From Bufo bufo (lineage: Eukaryota; Chordata; Amphibia; Anura; Bufonidae), in contig NC_053397.1 in the NCBI RefSeq assembly GCF_905171765.1, positions 110,563,295-110,627,294 of the forward strand: DNA of 64,000 nt, given 5' to 3'. Below the pieces are notes generated by a model. That model was not told the origin of the DNA. It did not search any database and saw nothing but the letters and a program-made list of their open reading frames with translations. This document shows, in pieces, positions 55,328 through 64,000 of this stretch; position 1 is the stretch's first letter, and each line of letters begins with the position of its first letter. Both the position numbers and the translations under genes were made by a program.

Positions 55328-55919
55328 TGTAGGAGAGTCCCCGGGATAATAATGGACGGACGATACGCGCAACCAGAGGTCCTGCCCTTGGTGGAGTAAG
55401 AACCGGATCATTGCGGTTACAGTGGCGAATGCTGGTGGTGCAGCATGTCTGGGCCGGTTCTTACTGGGAACAGGTAAAGAACAGGGTGGGTGCCTGTTCC
55501 CCACAACCAGCCCAGGTTTTTGGTGGAGCTGGGCCTTTGAAGAATCCAGCCTGGAGATTTTGACAGACAGAGGCAGTGCTGGTCAAGGAGAGACAGGGCA
55601 CACCACAAACTGAAGGATAGCCCTGGGACCTGTGGTGCTACTAGCCAAAGGTGCTCTAGCCTGAGGGAGTCAAAGGCAGGTAGCCTAGAAGCCTGCAGGA
55701 CCGGTGTGGTCTGTCCAGAAACAAGGTGACTCAAACCTGCTGTTTATTTGCTATGGAAGGACTTTTGTTCAATGCACTATGTGGATATGCACCTGTGTGG
55801 TCTGCACATTGCCTGTTATGCCTTTGGTGTGAATAAAGTCACGGTGTATCAGAAAGACTGTCTGTGATTGCCTCAATACTGCCGTCGCTACCGTAGCCTA
55901 CCACGAGCACATCCCCACA
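55328..55919. mobile_element. Solo LTR
   Basis: 592 bp starting TGTAGGAGAGTCCCCGGG and ending ATCCCCACA, flanked by the 5-bp duplication GTGAC (55323-55327 and 55920-55924). An AATAAAG stands near 55834. No internal region remains, so it is the product of recombination between two LTRs. It splits a 90-bp repeat unit of hAT 4. Confidence 0.85.
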
Positions 55920-55924
55920 GTGAC

Positions 55925-56282
55925 ACAGCCTTTTTTCGGGAAAATGTATGGGTGATTGTACACATCCTTTTGCGCTATGGACCAAAGTACTTAGTGGTGA
56001 AGTTCTTTATGTGACACTGGCTTTTTTCGGGAAATGTATGTGTGAATGTACACCTCCTTTTGTGGTATGAACCGAAGTACTTAATGGTGAAATTCTTTAT
56101 GTGACACTGGCTTTTTTTTTTAAATGTATGGGTGATTGTATACATCCTTTTGTGGTATGGGCCAAATTACATAGTGGTGAAATGTATTATGCGAAACAGG
56201 ATTTTATTGGGTAAATTGATGAGTGACTGTACACCTCCTTTTGCTGTATGGGCTGAAATACGCAGTGTTGAAATTTTAAATT
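55925..56282 (+). repeat. 90-bp tandem repeat of hAT 4, about four units
   Basis: AGTGGTGAA or its variants recur at 55993, 56083, 56173 and 56263, exact 90-bp spacing, each unit with CTTTATGTGAC, GGGAAAATGTATG and CACCTCCTTTTG blocks. Diverged units also stand at 54545-54750 before block 1 of STK31, so the kinase fragment sits inside the array. Confidence 0.88.
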
Positions 56283-56505
56283 TCAAAGCAAACTCTGCTG
56301 CTCTGTATCTCTTGCGAAATCAATGTCTACAAATATGCCCCTCTCGCGATTTACACCAAATACATTATTTTCATGCAGAGATGCAAGATTTATGTTAGAG
56401 GCATGTAGTGTATGCAAGCCATGTGTGACCCCTCTCATCACTCTCATGCTGTTCTGCACCTGGTTTGCCTTGGCGAACTGAGTCACACAGGTGTCCTTCA
56501 TCAAG
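56283..56505 (-). pseudogene. STK31: STK31-like kinase fragment, block 2 (captured)
   Basis: The minus strand from about 56505 reads TQFAKANQVQNSMRVMRG, VTHGLHTLHASNINLASLH, ENNVFGVNRERGIFVDIDFA and RDTEQQS. Its lower part repeats block 1 (about 160 bp shared), and it extends further towards the N-terminus of the kinase. It keeps the F-V-D-I-D-F-A motif that block 1 lacks. The border to hAT transposase lies near 56505-56510. Two overlapping copies mean the captured piece was duplicated together with leader repeats. Confidence 0.7.
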
Positions 56506-56509
56506 AAAT

Positions 56510-57135
56510 CAAATCCTAGCTTTCTCCGCGACAACTCAAAATCGGAACCATGGTGACCGACAACGGGAAGAACATGGTGGTGGCAATGCGTCAAGGAGGG
56601 CTGAGCCATGCGCCCTGCATGGCACATGTGTTCAATCTGGTTATCAAGCGGTTCCTGAAGTCTTCCACCCATTTGCAAAACATACTAAAAATGGCCAGGA
56701 AACTTTGCATGTACTTCAAACACTCATACCTCCTTGAGCACACCCTCTTTGAGCTGCAGCGGCAGAACGACATCCCCCAACATAGGCTGATATGCGACGT
56801 TTCCAACCATTGGAATTCCACCCTCCATACGTTGGAGTGACTGTACGAATAGAGAAAAACCATCAACAATTTCTTGATGATCCAAGCGGACAAGAGTAGT
56901 CCCCTTTGTAACTTCGATGTCAGCCAGTGGCAGCTCATGCGTGACACCTGCCGTTTGCTCAGGCCCTTTGAGGAGGCCATGTTATTTCTCAGTCACCAGG
57001 ACTACAGGATGAACAATGTCATTCCACTGCTTCATATCCTGGAACAGATGCTGATAAATCTGGCTGGTCAGGGGACTGGAGACATGGATATGCAAACCCC
57101 AACCAGCATGAAGGAGCAGTCATTTTCACAGCTCG
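56510..57135 (+). pseudogene. Middle part of hAT-4 transposase
   Basis: MVTDNGKNMVVAMRQGG (second catalytic Asp block), LSHAPCMAHVFNLVIKRFLK, LICDVSNHWNSTLHTLE and, after a stop at 56838, WQLMRDTCRLLRPFEEAM. No BED finger, no first Asp block and no dimerisation domain. It passes directly into CENPL-like sequence at about 57136. It diverges from the nested hAT copy 5 but shares its motifs. Confidence 0.85.
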
Positions 57136-58632
57136 AGGTATCCTCCTGGAAGCTTGACCTCTGCACGTTGACTGTTTGCATTACAAACCTTGTCTAAAAG
57201 AAAAATCCCGTAGTGCAATCCCTTTGAGGAAACACTTGATCCGGCACAAGCTGCTTTGCTCCTTCACAAACAATGGACTCAGTACAGCGTCACACTGATG
57301 TATAATTTCTCATACAGCAGACTGGAAGAGTATTCCAAGCACCTGCCTGACCACATAGCTGCCGAGAATCAGAAGGGTCTTGCCATTGAAGTGGGCTCAG
57401 AGCCAAACCGAAAAGCCACATTTTCCTGTTTACCTGGACTCAAAGGAAAGGACAGAGATCCACTGGCTGTGCTCATACAGATTTCATCCAAGCCTCCACT
57501 CACCAAGGCAAGCACAGAGGACCTGATTGTGTGGACAAGTTGGTTCTGCGGGATGTACACAGAGGACGATCTATTGGAGGTGTTACCAAAGACATTTACT
57601 TACCTCCCACTCTTCCTATAACGGCTCTGAGACCCTCATGACTATCGTAGGGATGTGGTTCCAAAGAAACTTTGACTGTTGTTTGGGTAAGCTGGTGATT
57701 GGTTCTCAGGACCTTACGTGGCTAGCAGTGATGTGGACCGGGTATGACGTGTCTGGATTAGTGTTGAGCACAAATATTCGAATAGCGAATTTGTATCGCG
57801 AATATCGCCACTTCGACAATTCGCAAATATTTTGTGACCCGCATCTGCTGTGTCTTTAACCCGGAATAAAGCTGCAAGTGGTAAAAGATTTGGTAAGTGC
57901 CACTATTCTTCTGTTCTTGGTTTACATGAATATATAGAATATAGTGCTATATATTCGTTATATCAAACATTTGGCATTGTTTTCCATCTGAACACATGAT
58001 TCCTCTCTGCTTCTTGCTTGTGGGCCAATGAGAAGAAAGCAATGTCAAGTTCACAACAATACTTGTGCACCAATCAGTAATCTGTAGTCAGACCTGCTAA
58101 AATGTGAAGTTGCACGTAGTGCGAATAAATATTCTAATCACTGCCAATTAGAGCAATCGCAAATATATTGGAGCACTTGACTCTATCTGCATATAAAGCT
58201 ATTCTAATGTTCTGCCGTGCCAACCATTTTCTCCAGTCTCAGGAAACTTATACCAGCTTGAAAAATGTAGCCAAAGTGACCCACGCCTGTATTTCGCATA
58301 ACGAATTCGCATTACGCAATTTTTACATTGCCACATTCAATAAAATATTCTCGAATTTGCGAAAATATGACGAATAGTCTACAAAATATTCAGGACATAT
58401 TGCGAGTTCGAATATAGCCCCTGCCGCTCATCACTAGTCTGGATCAGTGTCGGCCTCTCATGGACATTTCTTATGCCATCCAGGCAGAGGACTTCAAGAC
58501 TTTATGGAATGATATTCATAAATCAAAGGACGAGGTGACATTGGAGGAAGTGGACAATTTATTCCAATGTCTTTACTCACATTTCTTCAGACACTTTAGA
58601 ATCCACTTATCAGCAACCCAGCTCATCACGGA
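57136..58632 (+). pseudogene. CENPL: CENPL fragment (captured, intronless)
   Basis: Plus-strand pieces: LLHKQWTQYSVT, NFSYSRLEEYSKHL, CLPGLKGKDRDPLAVLIQIS and WTSWFCGMYTEDDLLEVLP to 57621. After a frameshift: NGSETLMTIVGMWFQRNFDC and SQDLTWLAVMWTGY to 57750. After the nested MITE: DISYAIQAEDFKTLWNDIHK and CLYSHFFRHFRIHLSATQL to about 58632. This is the body of centromere protein L, a subunit of the CENP-L/N complex that binds CENP-A chromatin. I see no introns. A frameshift, a short deletion near the MITE and a missing C-terminus show it is dead. It lies in sense with the hAT promoter, where the hAT dimerisation domain should be. Confidence 0.83.
57759..58436. mobile_element. hAT MITE with perfect 8-bp duplication (678 bp)
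   Basis: It starts TAGTGTTGAGCACAAATATTCG and ends GCCGCTCATCACTA, flanked by GTCTGGAT at 57751-57758 and 58437-58444. Same family as 37471-37825 and 46530-47257 (GCTTCTTGCTTGTGGGCCAA). It interrupts the CENPL fragment. Confidence 0.93.
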
Positions 58633-59584
58633 ATGAGCTGGAGTCGGCTTGTTTGCTTAACTGTCCTCCAGTTATGGTATCAGCCATAACCCTATACATT
58701 TATTGATCCATATGGATTACGATCGTGGTCACCCCTACAATGGTCATCAATCCATTCTTGTTGATGAAGCACTTAGTTTTTTCAGTTTGTCTTTTAAATA
58801 TTGTAGTTTTGCCCCTTCTGTGTTGTATTTTATGTGTGTTAATATCCTGTTTTTTCTCCCCCGTTCAAAAAATAAAATAAAAAATTGGCTTGTGATTTGG
58901 TAGCCAAAAGCAGGAGTGGGTACAAAACACAGAAGATATGCAACTATTCCATTCACGTGTCATCTCTGTTTTGGATCCACTCCTGTTTTTTTGGGCATTA
59001 GCAATACTGATGCATTACTGATCAAATGATGAGTGAAGGCGGATGCTCCACAGACAGCATCTGTTTTTTGGGGGTTATTGTTCTGACGGATCAGAGGAAG
59101 GGCAAAATATTCAGTAATGTCAACACAAACTTACTGCTGACACCCTCTCCACTCTGTCGGGGTGCTCTACTTGTATAACAGTTTACTAGAACATGGTCTG
59201 TAGACATCTATGTGGAATCAGCTGATGACGTTGTGAAAGGAGTGCGCTTCTTCTTGGCGCTAACATTGACCTGTAAGGCTGAGTTAATACTTGAGGTATT
59301 TGGTCAGTTTTGGCCCTGTGACTGCCCAAATAAGTGAAGTGTGCAATGATTCTAAATGTGACTCCTGTCTTCTGCATATCATATGGATTATTTCACTACC
59401 AAAGCAGACTTCCTATGCGTGTTACTGCAAGGCACTATGTTCTACATCACTATAAAGGCTCTCTGCAGCCAGGAAATAGCATATTTTTTTACGTAATTTG
59501 CCGCAAATTTATTCGGATCGAACCAACTTGTTCCCCAAAAAATTGGCGAACCAGCAAATTGAATGAGTAATTCGCTCATCTCTA
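58633..59584 (+). other. 3' region of hAT 4, non-coding
   Basis: An A-rich AATAAAATAAAA stands near 58870. 58910-59150 and 59270-59475 hold shorter repeat-like pieces (for example GTATTTGGTCAGTTTTGGCC) that I cannot classify. From about 59480 the sequence runs into the right TIR. No gene seen. Confidence 0.5.
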
Positions 59585-59592
59585 ATTAGTTC

Positions 59593-61504
59593 CACCAGAG
59601 AGAGGGTTTTTGCAGGCAGGGATGTAATAGGCAAGAGCAGAAAACGAGACTCAGGGATTTCCACCAGGCCTGGGTGTCTAGAAATGCTTCCCCTGGGATT
59701 GAAGTATACCATATTTTTCGCCATATAAGACGCACATTTTCCCCCAAAAGTGGGGGCAAAGTGGCAGTGCGTCTTATGGGGCGAATGCTGCAATTTACAC
59801 TGATACACCGCCGCCGCAATACTGCACAGCGCGGACAGGGTGTGCATCAGCAGGGAGGGAGGAGGGGCTGGGGGCTGGCATCTGGTTTTGTAATGGCAGC
59901 AGGGCCCGGTGCAGTCACTGTATTCTATTACACCGGGCCCCGCTCACTGTAGTAATCATATCTAACCTGTAGGCAATGTTAAACTATAGAAATCATGTGC
60001 AATCCAGCCTGTAGTACTTACTACAATCTTCTGTATCAAGCAGGAGGCCGGCCGGGCGGGCGGCAGCAGAGTAACTCACTACGTCACGCGCCTGCTCCTC
60101 CCACTTTATGAATGAAGCAGGCGTGTGACGTGTCGAATTACGCTGCCGCCGCCCGCCCAAGCTCCTACCTGCTACGGAAGAGTGTAGTAAGTACTACAGG
60201 CTGGATTGCACATGATTTCTATCGTTTAACATTGCCTACAGGTTAGATATGATAACTACAGTGAGCGGGGCCTGGTATAATAGAATACAGTGATTGCACT
60301 GGGCCCCGCTGCCATTACAAAACCAAATGACGACCCCCATCACCTGCATTGGGGGTCATTCACTATGCAGGGACACTGTTATGGAGGGATCTGTGGATGA
60401 AACATAGCATAAGATGCTATATATGTGTCATCCACAGATCCCCCCCCATAGTAGTGTCATGCTATCCACAGATGCCCCCATAACAGTGTCATCCACAGAT
60501 CCCCCATAACAGTGTCAGCCACAGACCTCCATAACAGTGCATCATCCACAGATCCCCCATAATAGTGTCATCCGCAGATGACATTAGTTCAAAACCCACC
60601 AAAAGCACACCTTTTGGTTAAAAATATTTGTCTTCTTATTTTCCTTCTCAAAAACCTAGGTGCGTCTTATGGGCAGGTGAAAATTTCCAAGTAAAGATTC
60701 TGTCAGACAATGTGACCACAGTGGTCTATCTGAATCAGCAAGGGGGCACAATAAGTTTTTCCTAGGGGAAGAGAGACCTGAAATCGATCTCTACAGTTCA
60801 TCTCAGGGGAGAAGAACATTGTCTAGCAGATTTCCTCAGCAGACAGACACTCAAGGAAGGAGAGTGGACTCTCATTCAACAAATAATGGAAAAATGGGGA
60901 TCCCCAGTTCTGGATTTATTTACAACCAGAAGAAACAGGAGAGTACGACATTTATTTAGAAGAAGTTGACGGTACAACTCTTGACTCTCCCTGCAGTACC
61001 AGACCTTCTACATCAGGGTCCGATCCGTCATCCGAATGTTCTCCAGCTACGCCTAACAGCAAGGAAATTGAATAGGACTTAAGACAAAAAGGAATATCAG
61101 AGACAGTAATATCTACTGCATTACATAGTAGAAAGGAAATAGCTTCAAAAATGTATCACAGAGCATGGATTACCTTTTTGGCTTTTGCAGGGACCAGATA
61201 GGATCCAAAGAAGGCTACAGGCAGGTTTTGATAAAGGCCTAAAAACAAATACCCTAAAACTCCACTTATCAGCCCTTAGTGCCTTCGTGGATATAAGACT
61301 TGCAGAGGTACCCTTAGTTAAGAACAGAACAAGTAGACTCCGTCCCATTCTTTTTGTAAAGATATCTCTTTTGCATGTAAACTTTGACAAGTATATCCTT
61401 AAAAATATTAACTCTAAAAATGACATTCCTTTTAGCCATTACCACAGCCAGAAGAAGGGGAAGGGGGGGGGGGAAGTACAAGCTTTTTCTTGCAAATCAC
61501 CTTA
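59593..61504 (+). pseudogene. DIRS-type retrotransposon, gag end and RNase H/recombinase part
   Basis: 59593-59705 is a short basic piece that may be the end of DIRS gag. After an insertion, 60690-60900 has KILSDNVTTVVYLNQQGGT and HLRGEEHCLADFLSR, RNase H motifs of DIRS elements. 61080-61330 has SKMYHRAWITFLAF and the frame-shifted LQAGFDKGLKTNTLKLHLSA, the start of the tyrosine recombinase. Reverse transcriptase and the catalytic recombinase part are absent. At 61505 an LTR element enters. Confidence 0.72.
59707..60684. mobile_element. Inverted-repeat DNA element with TAAGACGCAC ends
   Basis: The left part TTTTTCGCCATATAAGACGCAC and right part GTGCGTCTTATGGGCAGGTGAAAA are inverted. Inside, arms of about 200 bp (59878-60090 and 60110-60330) pair: GTAGTACTTACTAC with GTAGTAAGTACTAC, and CTAACCTGTAGGCAATGTTAAAC with its complement. 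60380-60600 holds degenerate units of TCCACAGATCCCCCATAACAGTG. No protein. Confidence 0.65.
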
Positions 61505-62392
61505 TGTAACGGATCCACTTCCGTTAATGGACGCTTCCTAGCTTGCGCCGAGGACCACAAGCACCGCACTAGACACCACAAGCACTACAGACTCCACAAC
61601 CGCCGTAGCTTAACTGGAGCCGCGCCGTCTTCCTTCCACCCTGAATGAACCTCCAGCATTCAGGACCGTGTGGGAAAGATCTCTCCTCCAGGGAATATGC
61701 AGAGCATAGCAATCCCCAGCGTGATGCAGCAATTCCCTCCAATAACGAGACGAGGCTGCGTTTTGAAGGGTTAGAAAAACATGAACTGAACTGAACTCTT
61801 TATTGAGGGCTACCCGCCCGTATTTATGCAGGTCCCCACAATGCATCATGGTTTCCTCCTTTCTGCCCTGGCGACACCCGAAGTGCAATTCAATTATCTC
61901 CCAGGACAAAGGGTGATCACCAATACACATGTGGGAACAATAGGAGAGGAGTCACCACCCAAATACACAAAATCCTCCCTTCTGTCTGGGATATAATTAT
62001 GGATTAACATAACTATCACAGACAGTAAAAATACAGTTTTTAAACATACACTGTAACTTTAAAACCATACATTCCATCTCCATAAAAATTACATATTTAA
62101 CCTCAGCATACATCAAACATAAACACTCCCAAAAATCACACAAATCCCTCCAGCGGATCAAAAGTTTAGTGGAAGTCCTTTATGACCGACCGCAAGCACA
62201 ATTTCCTGCCCAAAACAGTTCCATAGATTCTTTAGTATACACCGCTGACCGCGTTCGGTCCTAAGAACAGTCCAGACATGCGGCATAGTTCTGTTCTTGA
62301 AGGGTAATATGTCCCGGGGCCATAGTCGTAGGGCAGGAGGCTAGCCATAAGTCCTCTACAATGCCCAGTGGCAAATGGCAGTTTGTCACACA
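61505..62392 (-). repeat. 3' LTR of the pol-less element
   Basis: 888 bp, on the minus strand TGTGTGACAAACTGCC to GATCCGTTACA (TG...CA). The high-coordinate border is set by the polypurine tract. About eight differences from the other LTR over the 315 bp that can be compared, including a five-base ACTGA length difference. Confidence 0.8.
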
Positions 62393-63685
62393 TCTCCCCT
62401 TTGGGGGGAAGACTAACCAGGCACCTGACCTTCTGTCGGTCAGTGCCTCCGTTAGTCGATCCACCAACCCACAGTAACCAGATGCCCGAGTAGCCCACCC
62501 ACAACAAACAGGTACAAGGGTGACCCACCCACAAGAAACAGTTACTGCACCTGGGTATTTTTCTGTGGTGATGGGGCAACATGCTGTGGGGACTTGAGGG
62601 AGGGCAGAGGCCGACTGCACTCTGCCCAGCTGCCAGCTCTTCTGCTGGGGTGCTGAGACCATAGTCCGGCTCCGTAGCCAAAGGAACATGGGAGTCAGTA
62701 GGGGTTAACATCGCCTCTGTTAACCCTGAGGCCACGTTAGGAGTTAACTGGGGAGGGGAATTTGTACTTACCCCCTCCTCCTGTTGTCCTGGTGAGGGTA
62801 GTGGGGGATTTGGACAGGCTGTCCAGCATCCCGGTAGGTCAGGCGCAGAGACCATGGTCCCATCTGTGCCGTCTGGGCGATTGGTGTCTCCCCTTGCTAG
62901 GGTAAGCTGCCGCTGGGGAGAGAGGGTGCTGCGCTCCTCTCCCTGAAACACAGGCTGCCGCTGGGGAGGTAGGACGACACCTTCAGCTCCCTGAGGTTCA
63001 CACTGCCGCTGGGGAGGGAAGGACGACACCTTTGGCCCCCTGGGGTACACACTGCCGCTGGGGGGAAGGACGACACCTTCGGCCCCCTGGGGTACACACT
63101 TCCGCTGGGGGGGAAGGACAACACCTTCGGCCCCCTGGGGTACACACTGCCGCTGGGGGGGAAGGACGACACCTTCGGCCCCCTGGGGTTCACACTGCCG
63201 CTGGGGGGGATGGACGACACCTTCGGCCCCCTGGGGTACACACTGCCGCTGGGGGGGAAGGACGACACCTTCGCCCCCCTGGGGTACACACTGCCGCTGG
63301 GGGGGAAGGACGACACCTTCGGCCCCCTGGGGTACACACTGCCGCTGGGGGGGAAGGACGACACCTTCGGCCCCCTGGGGTACACACTGCCGCTGGGGGG
63401 AAGGACGACACCTTTGGCCCCCTGTAACTCACGTTTTTGCTGGGGCGCAGGGACGGAATACTTTGCTATCTCTGCCCGATATTCTGCTTCCTGCTGCAGA
63501 TACTCTGCCAGTTCTCTCCTCACTTCCGGTACAAGTTCCTCTGTTAGGTGGGGTCCATAGATAGCCAACCGCCTCTTCAGCATAGCGTCAAACCGTACGT
63601 GACTATACCAATACTCCAGTTTTGCTTGGTGTTCCCAGGATGCTGCTCCTCGCACTAGGGAAGCCATCCCACCGCTTGCCACCAA
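62232..63685 (-). CDS. gag-like protein with 16-residue repeats
   Basis: The frame begins at the LTR border (63685): MVASGGMASLVRGAASWEHQ, then a charged helical part with RRELAEYLQQEAEYRAEIAK, then tandem 16-residue units (PRGPKVSSFPPSGSVY) to about 62970. Past about 63000 the open frame shifts: a second frame (63050-62232) carries repeat units and then a Pro-rich tail with LLWVGYSGIWLLWVGG and CLVSLPPKGEMCD before entering the LTR. Whether one frameshift or a programmed shift joins them is unclear. I do not recognise the family; a structural gag-like role is inferred only from its place between the LTRs. Confidence 0.55.
62960..63420 (-). repeat. 48-bp coding minisatellite, ten units
   Basis: GACGACACC recurs at 62973, 63022, 63069, 63117, 63165, 63213, 63261, 63309, 63357 and 63404. 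The central spacings are exactly 48 bp, a multiple of three, so the ORF survives. Edge units vary by one base (49, 47, 47), which would shift the frame there. Confidence 0.93.
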
Positions 63686-64000
63686 TGTAACGGATCCACT
63701 TCCGTTAATGGACGCTTCCTAGCTTACGCCGAGGACCACAAGCACCGCACTGGACACCACAACCACCGCAGACTCCACAACCGCCGTAGCTTAACTGGAG
63801 CCGCGCCGTCTTCCTTCCACCCTGAATAAACCTCCAGCATTTAGGACCATGTGGGAAAGATCTCTCCTCCAGGGAATATGCAGAGCATAGCAATCCCCAG
63901 CGTGATGCAGCAATTCCCTCCAATAACGAGACGAGGCTGCGTTTTGAAGGGTTAGAAAAACATGAACTGAACTCTTTATTGAGGGCTACCCGCCCGTATT
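63686..64000 (-). repeat. 5' LTR of the pol-less element, partial
   Basis: It starts TGTAACGGATCC at 63686 and continues beyond the window. The minus-strand internal sequence directly after it is TTGGTGGCAAGCGGTGGG, the position of a primer-binding site. Confidence 0.88.

Larger units (their letters stand above)
50113..59584 (+). mobile_element. hAT transposon copy 4 carrying host-gene fragments
   Basis: The ends TAGAGATGAGCGAAT at 50113 and ATTCGCTCATCTCTA ending 59584 are perfect 15-bp inverted repeats. Flanks ATTATTTC (50105-50112) and ATTAGTTC (59585-59592) match at seven of eight bases. Contents in order: TATA promoter, 74-bp and 90-bp tandem repeats, a nested hAT plus mariner fragment (51087-54407), antisense STK31 pieces, a solo LTR, a middle piece of hAT transposase, a CENPL piece with a nested MITE, and a 0.95-kb 3' region. 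BED finger and dimerisation domain of its own transposase are missing, so it depends on another hAT. The target is a DIRS element. Confidence 0.8.
61505..64000 (-). mobile_element. LTR retrotransposon without pol, 5' end outside the window
   Basis: Two LTR copies start with TGTAACGGATCCACTTCCG on the plus strand (61505 and 63686). The internal part is only 1293 bp. A polypurine tract (minus-strand CCCCCCAAAGGGGAGA) stands next to the LTR at 62392, so the element reads on the minus strand. Internally there is one gag-like ORF with a coding repeat and no reverse transcriptase. It must be mobilised in trans. Confidence 0.85.

Noticed and set aside
57136..58632. A functional CENPL gene
   Set aside because: A frameshift near 57605, a short deletion, a MITE in the middle and a missing C-terminus make it a pseudogene, and hAT sequence abuts both ends.
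50113..59584. Reading the region as two unrelated hAT halves
   Set aside because: Possible, but the 15-bp TIRs match perfectly, flanks share seven of eight bases, and DIRS fragments lie on both sides, so a single element is the simpler reading.
63032..63560. Plus-strand frames with GVHTAAGGEGRHLRPP-type repeats
   Set aside because: Shadow of the 48-bp coding repeat. The LTR and polypurine tract place the real reading direction on the minus strand.
1..64000. Additional FMO exons (exon 3 to the right, exon 5 to the left on the minus strand)
   Set aside because: I looked for the expected FMO motifs, such as a G-x-G-x-S-G NADPH-binding stretch, in the minus-strand translations and found none; a small or diverged exon could still be missed.

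Overview
This window looks like a piece of a large, repeat-choked vertebrate genome, most likely an anuran amphibian. That reading is inference from content: ZBED-type hAT transposons, Ty3/gypsy chromoviruses, DIRS/Ngaro-type tyrosine-recombinase retrotransposons, a piggyBac element, a Tc1 element with a CAGTCAGGTCC-type end, and TTAA-, TTA/TAA- and 8-bp-TSD MITEs side by side. There is no bacterial gene organisation. I see no rRNA, tRNA or CRISPR array. The only sequence I can assign to a resident host gene is one 163-bp exon of a flavin-containing monooxygenase (FMO) at 36422-36584 on the minus strand. It has intact splice sites and no stop. No neighbouring FMO exon is visible, so the flanking introns would exceed 27 kb and 36 kb, and almost everything else here would be intronic transposon filling.

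Layout. 1-22242: an old minus-strand Ty3/gypsy element (copy 1) torn apart by a hAT in its LTR (236-4208), a second hAT of the same family in its pol (4631 to about 10622), and a piggyBac at a TTAA (11960-21722). The piggyBac transposase is itself split by a later full-length gypsy (copy 2, 13826-19026). 22243-25060: a third, degraded hAT carrying about 40 tandem 41-bp units. 25263-26702: a Tc1 element missing its left end. 27556-28075: a perfectly in-register 34-bp minisatellite. 28090-36003: a degraded probable Ngaro-like element whose 3' end shows a split direct repeat, invaded by a young, almost intact gypsy (copy 3, 30032-35564; TSD CTTAT). 36004-40095: the FMO exon and a cluster of MITEs. 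40096-44825: gypsy copy 4, broken by a 0.8-kb unclassified insert and by a 699-bp near-perfect palindrome. 44826-48441: a second piggyBac-type tail holding four nested MITEs.

48450-61504: a DIRS retrotransposon, recognisable only in fragments, interrupted by a 9.5-kb hAT (50113-59584). That hAT holds a second hAT and a mariner fragment. More unusually, it holds decayed fragments of two cellular genes: two overlapping antisense pieces of an STK31-like kinase domain and a sense piece of CENPL. This chimeric element is the most interesting object in the window. 61505-64000: a minus-strand LTR retrotransposon without pol, whose gag-like ORF contains ten 48-bp (16-residue) coding repeats; its 5' LTR runs off the window.

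The genes do not work together as an operon or pathway. The window records successive insertions, and target-site duplications let the order be read: host and gypsy 1 first, then the hATs and piggyBac, then gypsy 2. Gypsy 2 and gypsy 3 each show roughly 1.6% LTR difference by eye. Coordinates of degraded borders are approximate, and family assignments come from recognising motifs in the translated sequence, not from database searches.
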